Below are positions 26,817 to 35,890 of a DNA stretch of 64,000 nucleotides, piece by piece (within the stretch, counting starts at the first letter, position 1; every line of letters begins with the position of its first letter). The notes under the pieces are model-generated. The model ran no database searches, was not told the DNA's origin, and saw only the letters and a list, made by a program, of their open reading frames with translations. This DNA comes from Alcanivorax sp. (GTDB taxonomy: Bacteria > Pseudomonadota > Gammaproteobacteria > Pseudomonadales > Alcanivoracaceae). The position numbers and the translations under genes were made by a program. The stretch lies in assembly GCA_017794945.1 (NCBI GenBank), contig CP051239.1:496001-560000 (forward strand). The letters run 5' to 3'.

Positions 26817-27386
26817 TTACAGTAATAGACGGCTGTTTTTGCCGAATTGGCTGCGCAGGAACGCCATCTGGTCGCCGCGGATGCGGTGGCTGTTAATCAG
26901 CGCCAGGTATTCCGCCATATTCGGTACATAGGGCAGCGCCAGCAGCTCCATGTTGATCTCTTCCGGCAGGCGGTCGCCTTTGTGCTGGTTGCAGCGCCGA
27001 CAGGCAGCGACCACGTTAAGCCAGTTGTCCTTGCCGCCCCGGGAGGTGGGACGGATGTGATCGCGGGTGAGCAGGGCTTCCGGGTAGGGTTTACCGCAAT
27101 ACAGACACAGATGCTGATCGCGACGGAACAGAGCGCGGTTGGTAAGCGGCGGGCGGGTGCGCCGGCGCGGACTGGCTATGCCATCGCAGGCGATAATCGA
27201 GTGTAGGGACAGCCGCGACCGGTTGCCGGTGAGGCGGCACATGCCCCCGCGCAGGTTGTAAATCACGTCGCCCAGGGTCCAGGTCACCAGACCCCGGGCG
27301 TAGAGCACCGCAGCGGCCTGCCAATCCAGCCACTCCACCGGCGTGCCCGCCTTGTCCAACCGCAAAATACGCTCACTCATAGGCAC
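26817..27386 (-). CDS. HNH endonuclease-fold protein
   Basis: A 189-residue protein with a zinc-binding HNH module: CLYCGKPYP, then LLTRDHIRPTSRGGKDNW (DH catalytic pair), then NVVAACRRCNQHKGDR. The N-terminal 90 residues are helical and precede the module (VEWLDWQAAAVLYARGLV), an arrangement common in a widespread gammaproteobacterial HNH family with no known phenotype. It is complete and of normal length. A second Met two codons in (27380) is an equal start candidate. It lies upstream of pelA on the same strand, 146 bp away; it is probably not part of the pel operon. Confidence 0.85.
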   Translation of the reverse strand: MPMSERILRLDKAGTPVEWLDWQAAAVLYARGLVTWTLGDVIYNLRGGMCRLTGNRSRLSLHSIIACDGIASPRRRTRPPLTNRALFRRDQHLCLYCGKPYPEALLTRDHIRPTSRGGKDNWLNVVAACRRCNQHKGDRLPEEINMELLALPYVPNMAEYLALINSHRIRGDQMAFLRSQFGKNSRLLL

Positions 27387-27590
27387 CTTCGCCTGTTCCG
27401 ACGTTTTCTTCCGCGTTCCACGGAGTCATGAAAGTCTTTAAGCGTGACGATTCTGCGACAGGGGGCGGGCGGCGGTGAGAAAAGGCACCGGCGCCAGGCC
27501 TCGAAAGCACGCGCCGGCGGGTGGCGCGGATACTGTCCTGATCTCTGATTAATCGACCCTGGCCGGCTAATCAGAAAGCAGGTAAAGAAA

Positions 27591-27616
27591 AACGGCTGCC
27601 TGAATAATAAACAGCC
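27591..27616 (-). terminator. Possible terminator after the DUF3047 gene
   Basis: On the minus strand GGCTG-N13-CAGCC is followed by GTTTTTCTTT. The stem is short, so this is tentative. The rest of the gap 27387-27639 shows nothing else recognisable. Confidence 0.4.
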
Positions 27617-27639
27617 TTAATCCGGATCCGCAACCGTGA

Positions 27640-28296
27640 CTAGCGTTCGGAGGGTCGGGAATGCCGCGGCTGCGCCGAAAAAGAAGGCAGTTCATAGCAG
27701 GCTTCGGCGGCGACACCGGTATTGTCGGTGTCGGTCATGATCGCCACCGCGTCCACGCTGTCCACGTCCAGATCGTGGAAGCGCTTGAAATCAGCGGCCA
27801 CGTCGCGGCTGAACCCGCGCCACGGCCCGGCTGCGCCGTCCGGCCCCTGGACCACCACCATTTCGGCTTGCCCGGCATAGGGGTTGGGCCAGTGGCTGCC
27901 CGGCGGGTGCGAGCGCGACCAGACGTAGTTGATCGCCCGGGTGCGCCAGGGCGCCCAGCTCTTCTTGATCACGTAGACCCGCGCCAGAAAATCATCGCCC
28001 GCCTTGCTCTGCTCATCCGCCGCCGGCCAGGCCGGCGTTTCAGCGGCCCGCCAGCGCCAGTTCAACCAGGGGGTGCGGGCCAGATTCACCGTCTGTTCGC
28101 GCACCAGACCCGAGGCGCTGGCTTGCGCCCTGGCCCGCCAGCAACCGGCGTCGGTCAGCCGGTAGCGGGTCTCGCCCTCGAAGGCCACGTGCCGCCAGCC
28201 CGGCGGCGGCTCCGCATTGGCCGTGGCGCGGATACACAGAGTCAATAACAGGAGCGCGCTACAGGCTATATACTGGTTGAAATAGGCACTGAACAT
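27640..28296 (-). CDS. DUF3047 family exported protein
   Basis: A 218-residue protein with a signal peptide (ACSALLLLTLCIRATANAE). The C-terminal half carries the DUF3047 pattern: DFLARVYVIKKSW, INYVWSRSHPPGSHWPNPYA, then FSRDVAADFKRF and AVAIMTDTDNTGVAAEACY. The family is periplasmic and of unknown function, probably a jelly-roll-like beta fold. It is divergent from the GMC oxidoreductase, 11 bp apart from start to start, so their promoters must overlap each other's genes. Confidence 0.82.
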   Translation of the reverse strand: MFSAYFNQYIACSALLLLTLCIRATANAEPPPGWRHVAFEGETRYRLTDAGCWRARAQASASGLVREQTVNLARTPWLNWRWRAAETPAWPAADEQSKAGDDFLARVYVIKKSWAPWRTRAINYVWSRSHPPGSHWPNPYAGQAEMVVVQGPDGAAGPWRGFSRDVAADFKRFHDLDVDSVDAVAIMTDTDNTGVAAEACYELPSFSAQPRHSRPSER

Positions 28297-28307
28297 AGGC
28301 GAGCGGC

Positions 28308-29903
28308 ATGCAGTTTGATTATGTGATCGTGGGCGCCGGCTCCGCCGGTTGCGTCCTGGCCAACCGGCTTTCCGAGAACCCCAATACCCGTGTTTGCCTG
28401 CTGGAAGCGGGCCCCGCGGACAACAGCCTGTTCATTCGCATCCCCGCCGGGATCATCTGGCTGATGCGCTCCAACGCCCGCAACTGGCGGTATTACACGG
28501 TACCGCAGAAAGCGCTCAATAACCGTGAAATTTATATTCCCCGGGGCAAGACCCTGGGCGGCTCCTCGGCGGTGAACGCCATGTGCTACACCCGGGGCCA
28601 CCCCTGGGATTACGACCACTGGGAATCGCTCGGCAACCCGGGCTGGGGCTATAAGGACGTGCTGCCGCTGTTCAAGCGTTGTGAAAACTATGAGCCCGGC
28701 GGCGAAGGCCCGTTCCACGGCGTCAACGGCAACCTGAACATTTCCGAGCTGAAATTCCGCCACCCGGTCAGCGAGGCCTTCGTGACCGCCGGGGTACAGG
28801 CCGGCCACCCGGCCACCGATGATTTCAACAACGACACCCAGGAAGGGATGTCGATGTATAAGGTCAACCAGAAGGACGGCGAGCGCTGGGGCGTGGCCCG
28901 TGGCTATCTGCACCCGGCCATGGAACGCGACAACCTGACGGTGATGACGGGCGCCCTGGTGCACCGGGTGCGCTTCGAAGGCAAACGCGCCACCGGTGTC
29001 GAGGTGGAGCACAAGGGCGGCATGCACACCATCGACGCCGGCGAGGTGATCCTGTCCGGCGGCGCCATCAACTCGCCGCAGTTGCTGCAACTGTCCGGGG
29101 TCGGCGATCCACAGGAACTGAAACGCCACGGCATCGATCCGGTGCACGAGCTGCCGGGCGTCGGCGGCAACCTGCAGGACCACCCGGACGTGCTGGTGAT
29201 CCACCGCAACCGGCGCCGCGACACCTTCACCATGGGCTCCTGGGAGCTGCCCTTCACCGGCGCCAAAGCGGTGTGGGATTTCTTCACCAAACGCAGCGGC
29301 CAGTTGACCTCCAACGTGGCGGAGGCCGGCGGCTTTATTAAATCGCGGCCGGAGGAGGAGCGCCCGGACCTGCAATTGCATCTGACCGCCGCCAAACTGG
29401 ACAACCACGGCCTGAACTGGATGTTCAGCATGGGCCACGGTTATTCCGGCCATGTGTGCATCCTGCGGCCGAAGAGCCGCGGCACCATCCGTCTGCGCGA
29501 CGCGGACCCGCGCAGCCCGGCGCTGATCGACCCGCGCTTCCTGGAGCATCCGGACGATATGGAAGGCATGGTGCGCGGCGTCAAGGCGATGCGCGAGATC
29601 ATGGCCCAGGATGCGCTGGCACCCTGGCGTGGCGAGGAACTGGCCCCCGGCGCGAATGTGCGGAGCGACGAGCAGATTCGCGACTTCCTGCGCCGCAAGT
29701 GCGACAACATCTATCACCCGGTGGGCACCTGCAAAATGGGTGTCGACGACCAGGCGGTAGTGGATCCGGACCTGAAAGTGCACGGCCTGGAAGGGCTGCG
29801 CGTGGTGGATGCGTCGATCATGCCGACGCTGCCGGGCGGCAACACCAACGCCCCCACGGTGATGATCGCGGAGAAAGCCGCCGACAAGATTCTCGGCGTC
29901 TGA
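28308..29903 (+). CDS. GMC-family FAD oxidoreductase (choline/alcohol dehydrogenase-like)
   Basis: A 531-residue flavoprotein. The ADP-binding motif is YVIVGAGSAGCVLANRL at the N-terminus; GMC signature 1 is PRGKTLGGSSAVNAMCY near residue 82; signature 2 is SGGAINSPQLLQLSG near 250. The catalytic pair is His470 (IYHPVGTCKMG) and Asn514 (GGNTNAPTVM), as in choline dehydrogenase and the AlkJ alcohol dehydrogenases. Length and motifs fit both groups. In an alkane-degrading background a membrane-associated long-chain alcohol dehydrogenase (AlkJ-like) is plausible; the BetA role is less likely without betB or betI nearby. Confidence 0.9.
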   Translation: MQFDYVIVGAGSAGCVLANRLSENPNTRVCLLEAGPADNSLFIRIPAGIIWLMRSNARNWRYYTVPQKALNNREIYIPRGKTLGGSSAVNAMCYTRGHPWDYDHWESLGNPGWGYKDVLPLFKRCENYEPGGEGPFHGVNGNLNISELKFRHPVSEAFVTAGVQAGHPATDDFNNDTQEGMSMYKVNQKDGERWGVARGYLHPAMERDNLTVMTGALVHRVRFEGKRATGVEVEHKGGMHTIDAGEVILSGGAINSPQLLQLSGVGDPQELKRHGIDPVHELPGVGGNLQDHPDVLVIHRNRRRDTFTMGSWELPFTGAKAVWDFFTKRSGQLTSNVAEAGGFIKSRPEEERPDLQLHLTAAKLDNHGLNWMFSMGHGYSGHVCILRPKSRGTIRLRDADPRSPALIDPRFLEHPDDMEGMVRGVKAMREIMAQDALAPWRGEELAPGANVRSDEQIRDFLRRKCDNIYHPVGTCKMGVDDQAVVDPDLKVHGLEGLRVVDASIMPTLPGGNTNAPTVMIAEKAADKILGV

Positions 29904-29978
29904 TTTCATCGCACTGTAACGCCCTCCTCCCAGACTGCGTTCCCTGCAATGGGGAAAACCGTCCGGGGAGGGGGCATC

Positions 29979-31637
29979 ATGAGTGGCGAATCGTCACCAC
30001 GGGCACAGCTCGTGGAACTGCTGTGGCAACTGAAACAAAACTATGACCAGAGCGGCGACGGTTCGCTGCGCTTTATCCACTTCAATACCCTGCTCAACGA
30101 CTCGCAGTACCGCGCCGAGGTGATCGAGAAAGCGCTGTCCAGCGAGCACCCGCGCATCCGCGAACTGGGCCGCAAGCTGAAGGCCGCCAACCGGCAGGGC
30201 GGCCTGCTGCATAAAACCAGCGCCCCCTCGCCGGCCAGTGGCGATACGTCGCCCGCTTCTCCCCAGCACACCTCCCGGCACGCCTCAGGGGACGCTACGA
30301 CGTCGCCACGCTCATCAACCCTGTGGTGGCTGGGTCTGGGCACGCTGGTGCTGGTGGGGGTGATCGCCGCAGCTGCTTTTCTGCGTCCCTCCATCAGCGG
30401 CCTGCTGTCCGGGCGCCAGGTGGTGGCCGGCCCGCTCACCGGCGAGCACCGCTGGTCCGCCGACCGCACCTGGGTACTGGACGGTATCGTCTACGTCGAG
30501 GACGGCGCGCGTCTCACCATCGAGCCGGGCACCCGCGTGGAAGGCCAGCCGGGCTCGGCGTTGGTGATCACGCGAGACGCCAGTCTGCACGCCGCCGGCA
30601 ACGCGGACATGCCGATCGTGTTCACCAGCGGCCAGCCGGAGGGCACCCGCGCCCCCGGCGACTGGGGCGGCCTGGTGCTGCTCGGCTCGGCGCCGGTGAA
30701 TCAGGCCGACGCCCAGATCGAGGGGGTGCCGGCCAACGACAGCCGCGGCGCCTTCGGCGGCAACGACGCCGACGGCAGTTGCGGCGTGCTGGAGTACGCG
30801 CGCATCGAGTTCGCCGGCTTCGAGGTCTACGCCAATAACGAGCTCAACGGCCTGACCCTGGGCGGCTGCGGCAGCGGCACCATTGTCCGCCACGTGCAGG
30901 TGCACCGCTCGCTGGACGATGGTGTGGAAATGTTCGGCGGCACCGCCGACCTGCGCCATCTGCTGATCACCGGGGCCGGCGACGACTCGCTGGACTGGGA
31001 CTGGGGCTGGCGCGGCCGGGTGCAATTCCTGATTGCCCAGCAGCACCCCAACAGCGGCGACAACGCCTTCGAAGCGGACAACAACGGCGACCGGCACGAC
31101 GCCGAGCCGATGTCCGAGCCGGTGATGTACAACGTCACCCTGGTGAGCCCGCGCAGCCACACCCGCCACCACCGCGCCATGACCTTGCGCGAAGGCACCG
31201 GCGGGCACTTCCATAACCTGCTCATGCACGGCTTTTCCGGGGAAGCGGTGGACATAAAGGACGCGGTGACGGTGGCCAACCTGGACAGCGGCCGCCTGTC
31301 GTTCGCGGCGCTGGCGATCAACGACATCGGCGGGCGTGGCATCAGCTTTTTCGAGGACGAAAGCGGCGACGCGGACGACGACGGCGGCCTCGACGAGGCC
31401 GCCTATTTCCGCGACACCGTGGGCGCGCGCTTTGGCGTGGATCCGCGATTCAGCCGGGACGTGAGCAGCACGGTGAATCCGGATTTCGCCCCCGGCGGCA
31501 CCTCGGGCCTGCGGGACGGCGCCGTGGCGCCGCCCCAGGGCGAGTTCTGGGACGAGTCCGCGCTGTATATCGGCGCCATCCGGCCCGGCGCCGCGCGGGA
31601 CTGGACCGATGGCTGGACCGATTTTCCTCTAAACTAG
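29979..31637 (+). CDS. Single-pass membrane protein with a right-handed beta-helix ectodomain
   Basis: A 552-residue protein from ATG 29979 (SD GGGAGGGGG; an ATG at 29949 lacks one). Three parts: a charged helical N-terminal domain (residues 1-75), a Ser/Thr/Pro linker (80-113), and one membrane helix (about 115-134, WWLGLGTLVLVGVIAAAAF). The rest is a parallel beta-helix with the pectate-lyase-like repeats GVLEYARIEFAG, NELNGLTLGGCGSG, DDGVEMFGGT and DDSLDWDWGW. There is no signal peptide, so the N-terminal domain should be cytoplasmic and the helix periplasmic. Similar ectodomains usually occur in secreted proteins or lipoproteins. Function not known. Confidence 0.75.
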   Translation: MSGESSPRAQLVELLWQLKQNYDQSGDGSLRFIHFNTLLNDSQYRAEVIEKALSSEHPRIRELGRKLKAANRQGGLLHKTSAPSPASGDTSPASPQHTSRHASGDATTSPRSSTLWWLGLGTLVLVGVIAAAAFLRPSISGLLSGRQVVAGPLTGEHRWSADRTWVLDGIVYVEDGARLTIEPGTRVEGQPGSALVITRDASLHAAGNADMPIVFTSGQPEGTRAPGDWGGLVLLGSAPVNQADAQIEGVPANDSRGAFGGNDADGSCGVLEYARIEFAGFEVYANNELNGLTLGGCGSGTIVRHVQVHRSLDDGVEMFGGTADLRHLLITGAGDDSLDWDWGWRGRVQFLIAQQHPNSGDNAFEADNNGDRHDAEPMSEPVMYNVTLVSPRSHTRHHRAMTLREGTGGHFHNLLMHGFSGEAVDIKDAVTVANLDSGRLSFAALAINDIGGRGISFFEDESGDADDDGGLDEAAYFRDTVGARFGVDPRFSRDVSSTVNPDFAPGGTSGLRDGAVAPPQGEFWDESALYIGAIRPGAARDWTDGWTDFPLN

Positions 31638-31673
31638 CCCCGGCCGCTCCCACAAGGCGCGTTTCAACGAGCC

Positions 31674-33056
31674 TTAGCGGACCACCGCGAAGAACACCCC
31701 GCCTTCACGGTTGATGCGCAGCAGCAAGGCGGCGTCCTTATCCGGCACGGCTGCGCGTAACTGCTCCAAATTGTTGACGTCTTGACGGTTCACATTAACG
31801 ATCACGTCGCCGCGCCGCAGGCCGGCGCGCCAGGCGGCGGAACTGCGCGCCACGTTTTCCACCAGCACGCCGCTCTGCACGTGGTCGAGTTCGCCTTCGC
31901 GCAAATCACGCAAGTTGGCGCCTTGCAGGTGCGACGAGACACCGTCACCGGCGCCGGCACCGAGGCCGGACTCGCTGATCTCCGCGGTGACCGTCTTGCG
32001 GCGACCGTCACGCTGAATGGTCAGCTCAATCTTTTCACCCAGCGGTGACAGCCCGACTTTATTGCGCAGGTCCGAGACCCGGTCCACCGGCTGGCCGTCC
32101 ACTTCCAGCACCACATCGCCGGCTTTCAGGCCGGCTTCATCGGCGGCGCTTTCCGGCATTACATTGGTGATCACCACGCCCTTGCGGCGCTCCACCTTGA
32201 AGGCGCTGGCCAGCTCCTCGGTGAGATCCTGGATGGTCACGCCGAGCACGCCGCGGCGTACTTCGCCGTGCTCGATCAACTGGTCCATCACGTTCACCGC
32301 CATATTGGTGGGGATCGCGAAGCCGATGCCCACATTGCCGCCGGCGGGGGCGAGAATGGCGGTGTTGATGCCGACCAGTTCGCCGTTGAGATTGACCAGC
32401 GCACCGCCGGAGTTACCCGGGTTAATGGAGGCGTCGGTCTGAATGAAGTTCTCGTAGCCCTCGAGTCCCAGACCGGTGCGGCCCAGCGCCGAGACGATGC
32501 CGGAGGTCACCGTTTGCCCAAGACCGAAGGGATTGCCGATGGCGACCACGAGATCACCCACCTTGAGACCGGCGGAATCGGCAATACGGATTGGCGTCAG
32601 GTCCTCGGCGGTTTCCAGTTTCAGCACCGCCAGGTCCACTTCCTCGTCCAGGCCCACCAATTCCGCCGACAGCTCACGGCCGTCGATCAGGGTCACTTCG
32701 ATCTTGTCCGCGTTGCGCGCCACATGGGCGTTGGTGAGCACGTAACCCTGGTCGGCGTCGACGATCACACCGGAGCCGGCCGACACCGCGCGGCGGCTGG
32801 GCGCCTGATCCGGCATGTCGAAAAAGCGGCGGAAGAACGGGTCCTGCATCAGCGGGTTCTGGGCCGCCCGCACCCGGGTTTCAATGGCGATATTAACCAC
32901 CGCCGGGGCGGTCTTTTCCACCATGGGCGCCAGGGACGGCAGTTCCTCGCCGCTGGCGATACGCGTGGGCAGCGCGGCGCCGGCGGACGCCGACAGCAGA
33001 CCCATCAGAACCACGGCGCAAATCAGATCGAGAGGTCTTTTCAGAACGGTGCGCAA
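31674..33056 (-). CDS. Periplasmic Do-family serine protease (DegQ/MucD-like)
   Basis: A 460-residue HtrA protease from TTG 33056. A TTG at 33062 also exists, but AGGAGG is 8 nt from 33056 and only 2 nt from 33062. Signal peptide ending SASAGAA; trypsin-like domain with triad His111 (TNAHV), Asp141 (DLAVL) and Ser216 (GNSGG); two PDZ domains (about 270-360 and 385-455, with RRGVLGV and AWRAGLRRGDVI). Short Q-linker region as in DegQ/MucD rather than DegP. It degrades or chaperones misfolded envelope proteins. It is not beside an algU/mucAB cluster here. Confidence 0.92.
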   Translation of the reverse strand: MRTVLKRPLDLICAVVLMGLLSASAGAALPTRIASGEELPSLAPMVEKTAPAVVNIAIETRVRAAQNPLMQDPFFRRFFDMPDQAPSRRAVSAGSGVIVDADQGYVLTNAHVARNADKIEVTLIDGRELSAELVGLDEEVDLAVLKLETAEDLTPIRIADSAGLKVGDLVVAIGNPFGLGQTVTSGIVSALGRTGLGLEGYENFIQTDASINPGNSGGALVNLNGELVGINTAILAPAGGNVGIGFAIPTNMAVNVMDQLIEHGEVRRGVLGVTIQDLTEELASAFKVERRKGVVITNVMPESAADEAGLKAGDVVLEVDGQPVDRVSDLRNKVGLSPLGEKIELTIQRDGRRKTVTAEISESGLGAGAGDGVSSHLQGANLRDLREGELDHVQSGVLVENVARSSAAWRAGLRRGDVIVNVNRQDVNNLEQLRAAVPDKDAALLLRINREGGVFFAVVR

Positions 33057-33110
33057 GGTCAAACCCTCCTGTGAACGATACGTAACGGGTGTTTCGACCG
33101 GTGCCCCGGA

Positions 33111-33782
33111 TCAGGGTTCCGAAGCGAAGATTCTCACCCGGTTATACTCACCGGCTTCGCCCAGGTCCGGCCAGGTGGTGGCCTGCCAGGTCCCGAGCAA
33201 CGTCAGCCCCGGCGGATCAAGATCGGGAATCCGCGAATCCGCCAGCAGGATCGGCAGGCCACTGTGGTGGAAGCGTTCCAGCAGCGGCAGGTTATCCCGG
33301 TCATAGAGAATGTCCGCGGCGCTGATGCAATCGGCTTCCGCCAGACAAGCCTCCAGGTCGCCACTGAGCGCCACCTGTACGCGGTTGAGCGCGGCGTTGG
33401 CTTCGGTGGCGGCGAGTGCGTCCGGGTCCAGGTCGCAGGCGATCACCCGGCGCGCGCCGGCCAGCGCGGCGGCGATCGCCACCACCCCGGAGCCGGGCCC
33501 CACATCCACCAGGGTTTTGCCGCGCACCCACTCCGGGTGCGCCAGCAGATGCCGCGCCAGTACCTGGCCGGAGGCCCAGCACAGCGACCAGTACGGCGGC
33601 GCCTCCATCAGGGCGTTGGCCACCGCCTGGTCGAGCCGTTCGTCCACCAGTTCATCGAGCAGCCACAGGCGTATTTCCGGCACCAGGGGCAACGGCGTGG
33701 CCAGCAGACGGATGCTGGGAAGCAGACGGTTCAGGCGTGCTTGAAGGTCGAGGGGCGGTTTGGGATCAAACGTCTTCGCCAC
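33111..33782 (-). CDS. Class I SAM methyltransferase (ETFB-lysine/Nnt1-like)
   Basis: A 223-residue protein from GTG 33782 (GAGG 9 nt upstream), overlapping the end of trmH by 17 bp. Rossmann motif I is LVDVGPGSGVVAIAAALAGA, motif II ACDLDPDALAATEANAALN. Before it is PPYWSLCWASGQVLARHLL, the segment typical of METTL20/ETF-beta lysine methyltransferases and related Nnt1 proteins. The target is not determined by sequence; protein lysine methylation is the best guess. The open frame extends upstream inside trmH to 34022, but that part is a shadow of trmH. Confidence 0.8.
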   Translation of the reverse strand: MAKTFDPKPPLDLQARLNRLLPSIRLLATPLPLVPEIRLWLLDELVDERLDQAVANALMEAPPYWSLCWASGQVLARHLLAHPEWVRGKTLVDVGPGSGVVAIAAALAGARRVIACDLDPDALAATEANAALNRVQVALSGDLEACLAEADCISAADILYDRDNLPLLERFHHSGLPILLADSRIPDLDPPGLTLLGTWQATTWPDLGEAGEYNRVRIFASEP

Positions 33783-34467
33783 GGCGGACAGCCTCGCTGA
33801 GTAGAAAGTCGAAACGTCGCGGTTCGGCGATACGGCCCGCATCATCCAGGGCCGGATACGGCACGCCGTAACGTTCACAAAGGGCCGCCAGGCGCGGGTG
33901 CGCCCAGCGGAAGAAAGCGTGCCTGTAGCGCGCCTCGCTGAGCCGGCGCTGCTGGTACAGCCCGGCGGCGCGACGCTGCTCGCAGGCCTCGGAGAGAATG
34001 ATCGCCGCCGCCACGCTGACATTGAACGAGGACACCATGCCCATCATGGGAATGATGACATGCTGGTCCACGGCGGCCACGGTGCGTTCGGTAATGCCGA
34101 ACTTCTCGGTGCCGAACAGCACCGCCGTGGGGCGGGTGAAATCCACCTCCCGGTAGGGCACGGCGCTATCGGAAAAATGCGCCGCCAGCACCTGCTGCCC
34201 CTGGGCCCGGGCGGCGGCCACCGCGTCCGGACCGCTGTCGTGCTCGTGCACGTAGACCCAGCGCTGCGAGCCCATGGCGCTGCTCGCCGAGGCCCGCGCC
34301 CGGTTCTCCGGCAACACCGCGTGCACGTCGAGCACGCCCACCGCGTCGCAGGTGCGCACAATGGCATTGATGTTGTGCGGCTTGTGCACCCCTTCCAGAA
34401 TCACGGACAAGTCCGGCTGGCGTCGGTCCAGGGCGGCGCACAGGCGCCGGTGTCGTTCCGGGGTCAT
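33766..34467 (-). CDS. trmH: tRNA (Gm18) 2'-O-methyltransferase TrmH
   Basis: A 233-residue SPOUT methyltransferase starting at ATG 34467 (SD GGAG). The three SPOUT motifs are present: NINAIVRTCDAVGV, AVLFGTEKFGIT and IIPMMGMVSSFNVSVAAAI. Length matches E. coli TrmH (229), and the C-terminal extension YRHAFFRWAHPRLAALC is typical. It methylates the ribose of G18 in the D-loop of tRNAs. The following methyltransferase gene starts inside its last codons. Confidence 0.93.
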   Translation of the reverse strand: MTPERHRRLCAALDRRQPDLSVILEGVHKPHNINAIVRTCDAVGVLDVHAVLPENRARASASSAMGSQRWVYVHEHDSGPDAVAAARAQGQQVLAAHFSDSAVPYREVDFTRPTAVLFGTEKFGITERTVAAVDQHVIIPMMGMVSSFNVSVAAAIILSEACEQRRAAGLYQQRRLSEARYRHAFFRWAHPRLAALCERYGVPYPALDDAGRIAEPRRFDFLLSEAVRRGEDV

Positions 34468-34599
34468 CGGGTCTCCATGGGTAGCGGGCACAACGGCGGC
34501 GATTGTAGCATCGCCCCGCCCCCCGGGCGGACAACGCCGCCGACCTTGAGGCACACTAAGCGCCTTTCAACGACAGCAAACACGCAACGAGGACCGTCC

Positions 34600-35802
34600 A
34601 TGAACCAACGGGCATTGCCGCTGGCCGGCGTCAAAGTGGTGGAACTGGGGCAGTTACTGGCGGGCCCCTTCGCCGGCACCCTGCTGGCTTATTTCGGCGC
34701 CGAGGTGATCAAGGTGGAGCCGCCCGGCGGCGATCCGATTCGCGGCTGGCGCACCCTGGACGACACCGGCACCTCGTTCTGGTGGCGCAGCCTGGGCCGC
34801 AACAAACGCTCGGTGACCCTGGACCTGAAGAGCGACGCCGGCCGCGAACTGGCGGCGCGCCTGATCGACGACAGCGACGTGCTGATCGAAAACTTCCGCC
34901 CCGGCACCCTGGAAAACTGGGGCCTGGGCCCGGAGCGCTTCAAGGAAAGCAACCCGGGCCTGGTCTATACGCGCATTTCCGGCTACGGCCAGGACGGCCC
35001 CTACGCGGACAAACCCGGCTATGCGTCGGTGTGCGAGGGCATCGGCGGCCTGCGCTACGTGAACGGCTTCCCCGGCGAGCGCCCGGTGCGCCCCAACCTG
35101 TCCCTGGGCGACACCGTGGCAGGACTCCACGCGGCCCTGGGCATCGCCCTGGCGCTGCTGGAGCGGCACAGCAGCCGGCAAGGCCAGGTGGTGGACGTGG
35201 CCCTGTTCGAATCCGTGTTCAATCTGCTGGAAGCGGTGATCCCGGAATTCGACGGCGCCGGCGAGATACGCCAGCCCGCCGGCTCCACCGTCACCGGCAT
35301 CGTGCCCACCAACACCTACCGCTGCGCGGACGGCAAATACGTGATCATCGGCGGCAACGGCGACTCGATCTTCAAACGTCTGATGGTCACCGCCGAGCGC
35401 CCGGACCTGGCCGAGGATCCGCGTCTGGCGAAAAACCCCGGGCGGGTCGCCAACGAAGCGGAAATCGACGGCGCCATCGAGGCCTGGTGCGCCACCCTGC
35501 CCAGCCCCGAAGTACTGGAAAAGCTGGAAGCGAACCGGGTGCCCTGCGGCCCGATCTACAGCGCCGCCGACATGATGGCGGACCCGCACTTTCAGGCCCG
35601 CGGCCTGTTCCAACAGGTGGAAATCAACGGCGCGCCATTGAAAATCCCCGCCATCCTGCCACGCCTGGGCGGCACCCCCGGCGCCACCCGCTGGCCCGGC
35701 GGCGACGCCGGCGGCGACACCGAATCGGTGGCGCGCGGCGAGCTCGGCTTGTCCGAGGAAGAATTCCAGCGCCTGAAAGCGCAGGGCGTTTTCGGCGACT
35801 GA
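34600..35802 (+). CDS. Family III (CaiB/BaiF) CoA-transferase
   Basis: A 400-residue protein from ATG 34600 (SD GAGGA); the open frame runs further upstream only as a shadow of trmH. Signatures: VVELGQLLAGPFAGTLLAYFGAEVIKVEPP at the N-terminus (split here as VVELGQLLAG and FGAEVIKVEPP), then NKRSVTLDLKS, then LSLGDTVAGLHAALG with the catalytic Asp that forms the acyl-CoA anhydride. Transfers CoA between carboxylic acids (formyl-, succinyl- or carnitinyl-CoA types). No partner dehydratase or transporter is adjacent, so the substrate is unknown. Confidence 0.9.
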   Translation: MNQRALPLAGVKVVELGQLLAGPFAGTLLAYFGAEVIKVEPPGGDPIRGWRTLDDTGTSFWWRSLGRNKRSVTLDLKSDAGRELAARLIDDSDVLIENFRPGTLENWGLGPERFKESNPGLVYTRISGYGQDGPYADKPGYASVCEGIGGLRYVNGFPGERPVRPNLSLGDTVAGLHAALGIALALLERHSSRQGQVVDVALFESVFNLLEAVIPEFDGAGEIRQPAGSTVTGIVPTNTYRCADGKYVIIGGNGDSIFKRLMVTAERPDLAEDPRLAKNPGRVANEAEIDGAIEAWCATLPSPEVLEKLEANRVPCGPIYSAADMMADPHFQARGLFQQVEINGAPLKIPAILPRLGGTPGATRWPGGDAGGDTESVARGELGLSEEEFQRLKAQGVFGD

Positions 35803-35808
35803 CTTTGT

Positions 35809-35856
35809 TAGAGCGGGCCCTGCCCGCGAAAGGGAGCGAAGCTCCCGGCACAGAGG
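35809..35856 (+). repeat. REP-like element, copy 3
   Basis: GAGCGGGCCCTGCCCGC, GAAA, second hairpin GGGAGC-GAA-GCTCCC, then GGCACAGAGG (shortened tail). Between the convergent CoA-transferase and haemoglobin genes. Confidence 0.7.
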
Positions 35857-35890
35857 CGCGTCCACGATGGAGAGACAGTCTTCCCGCTAA

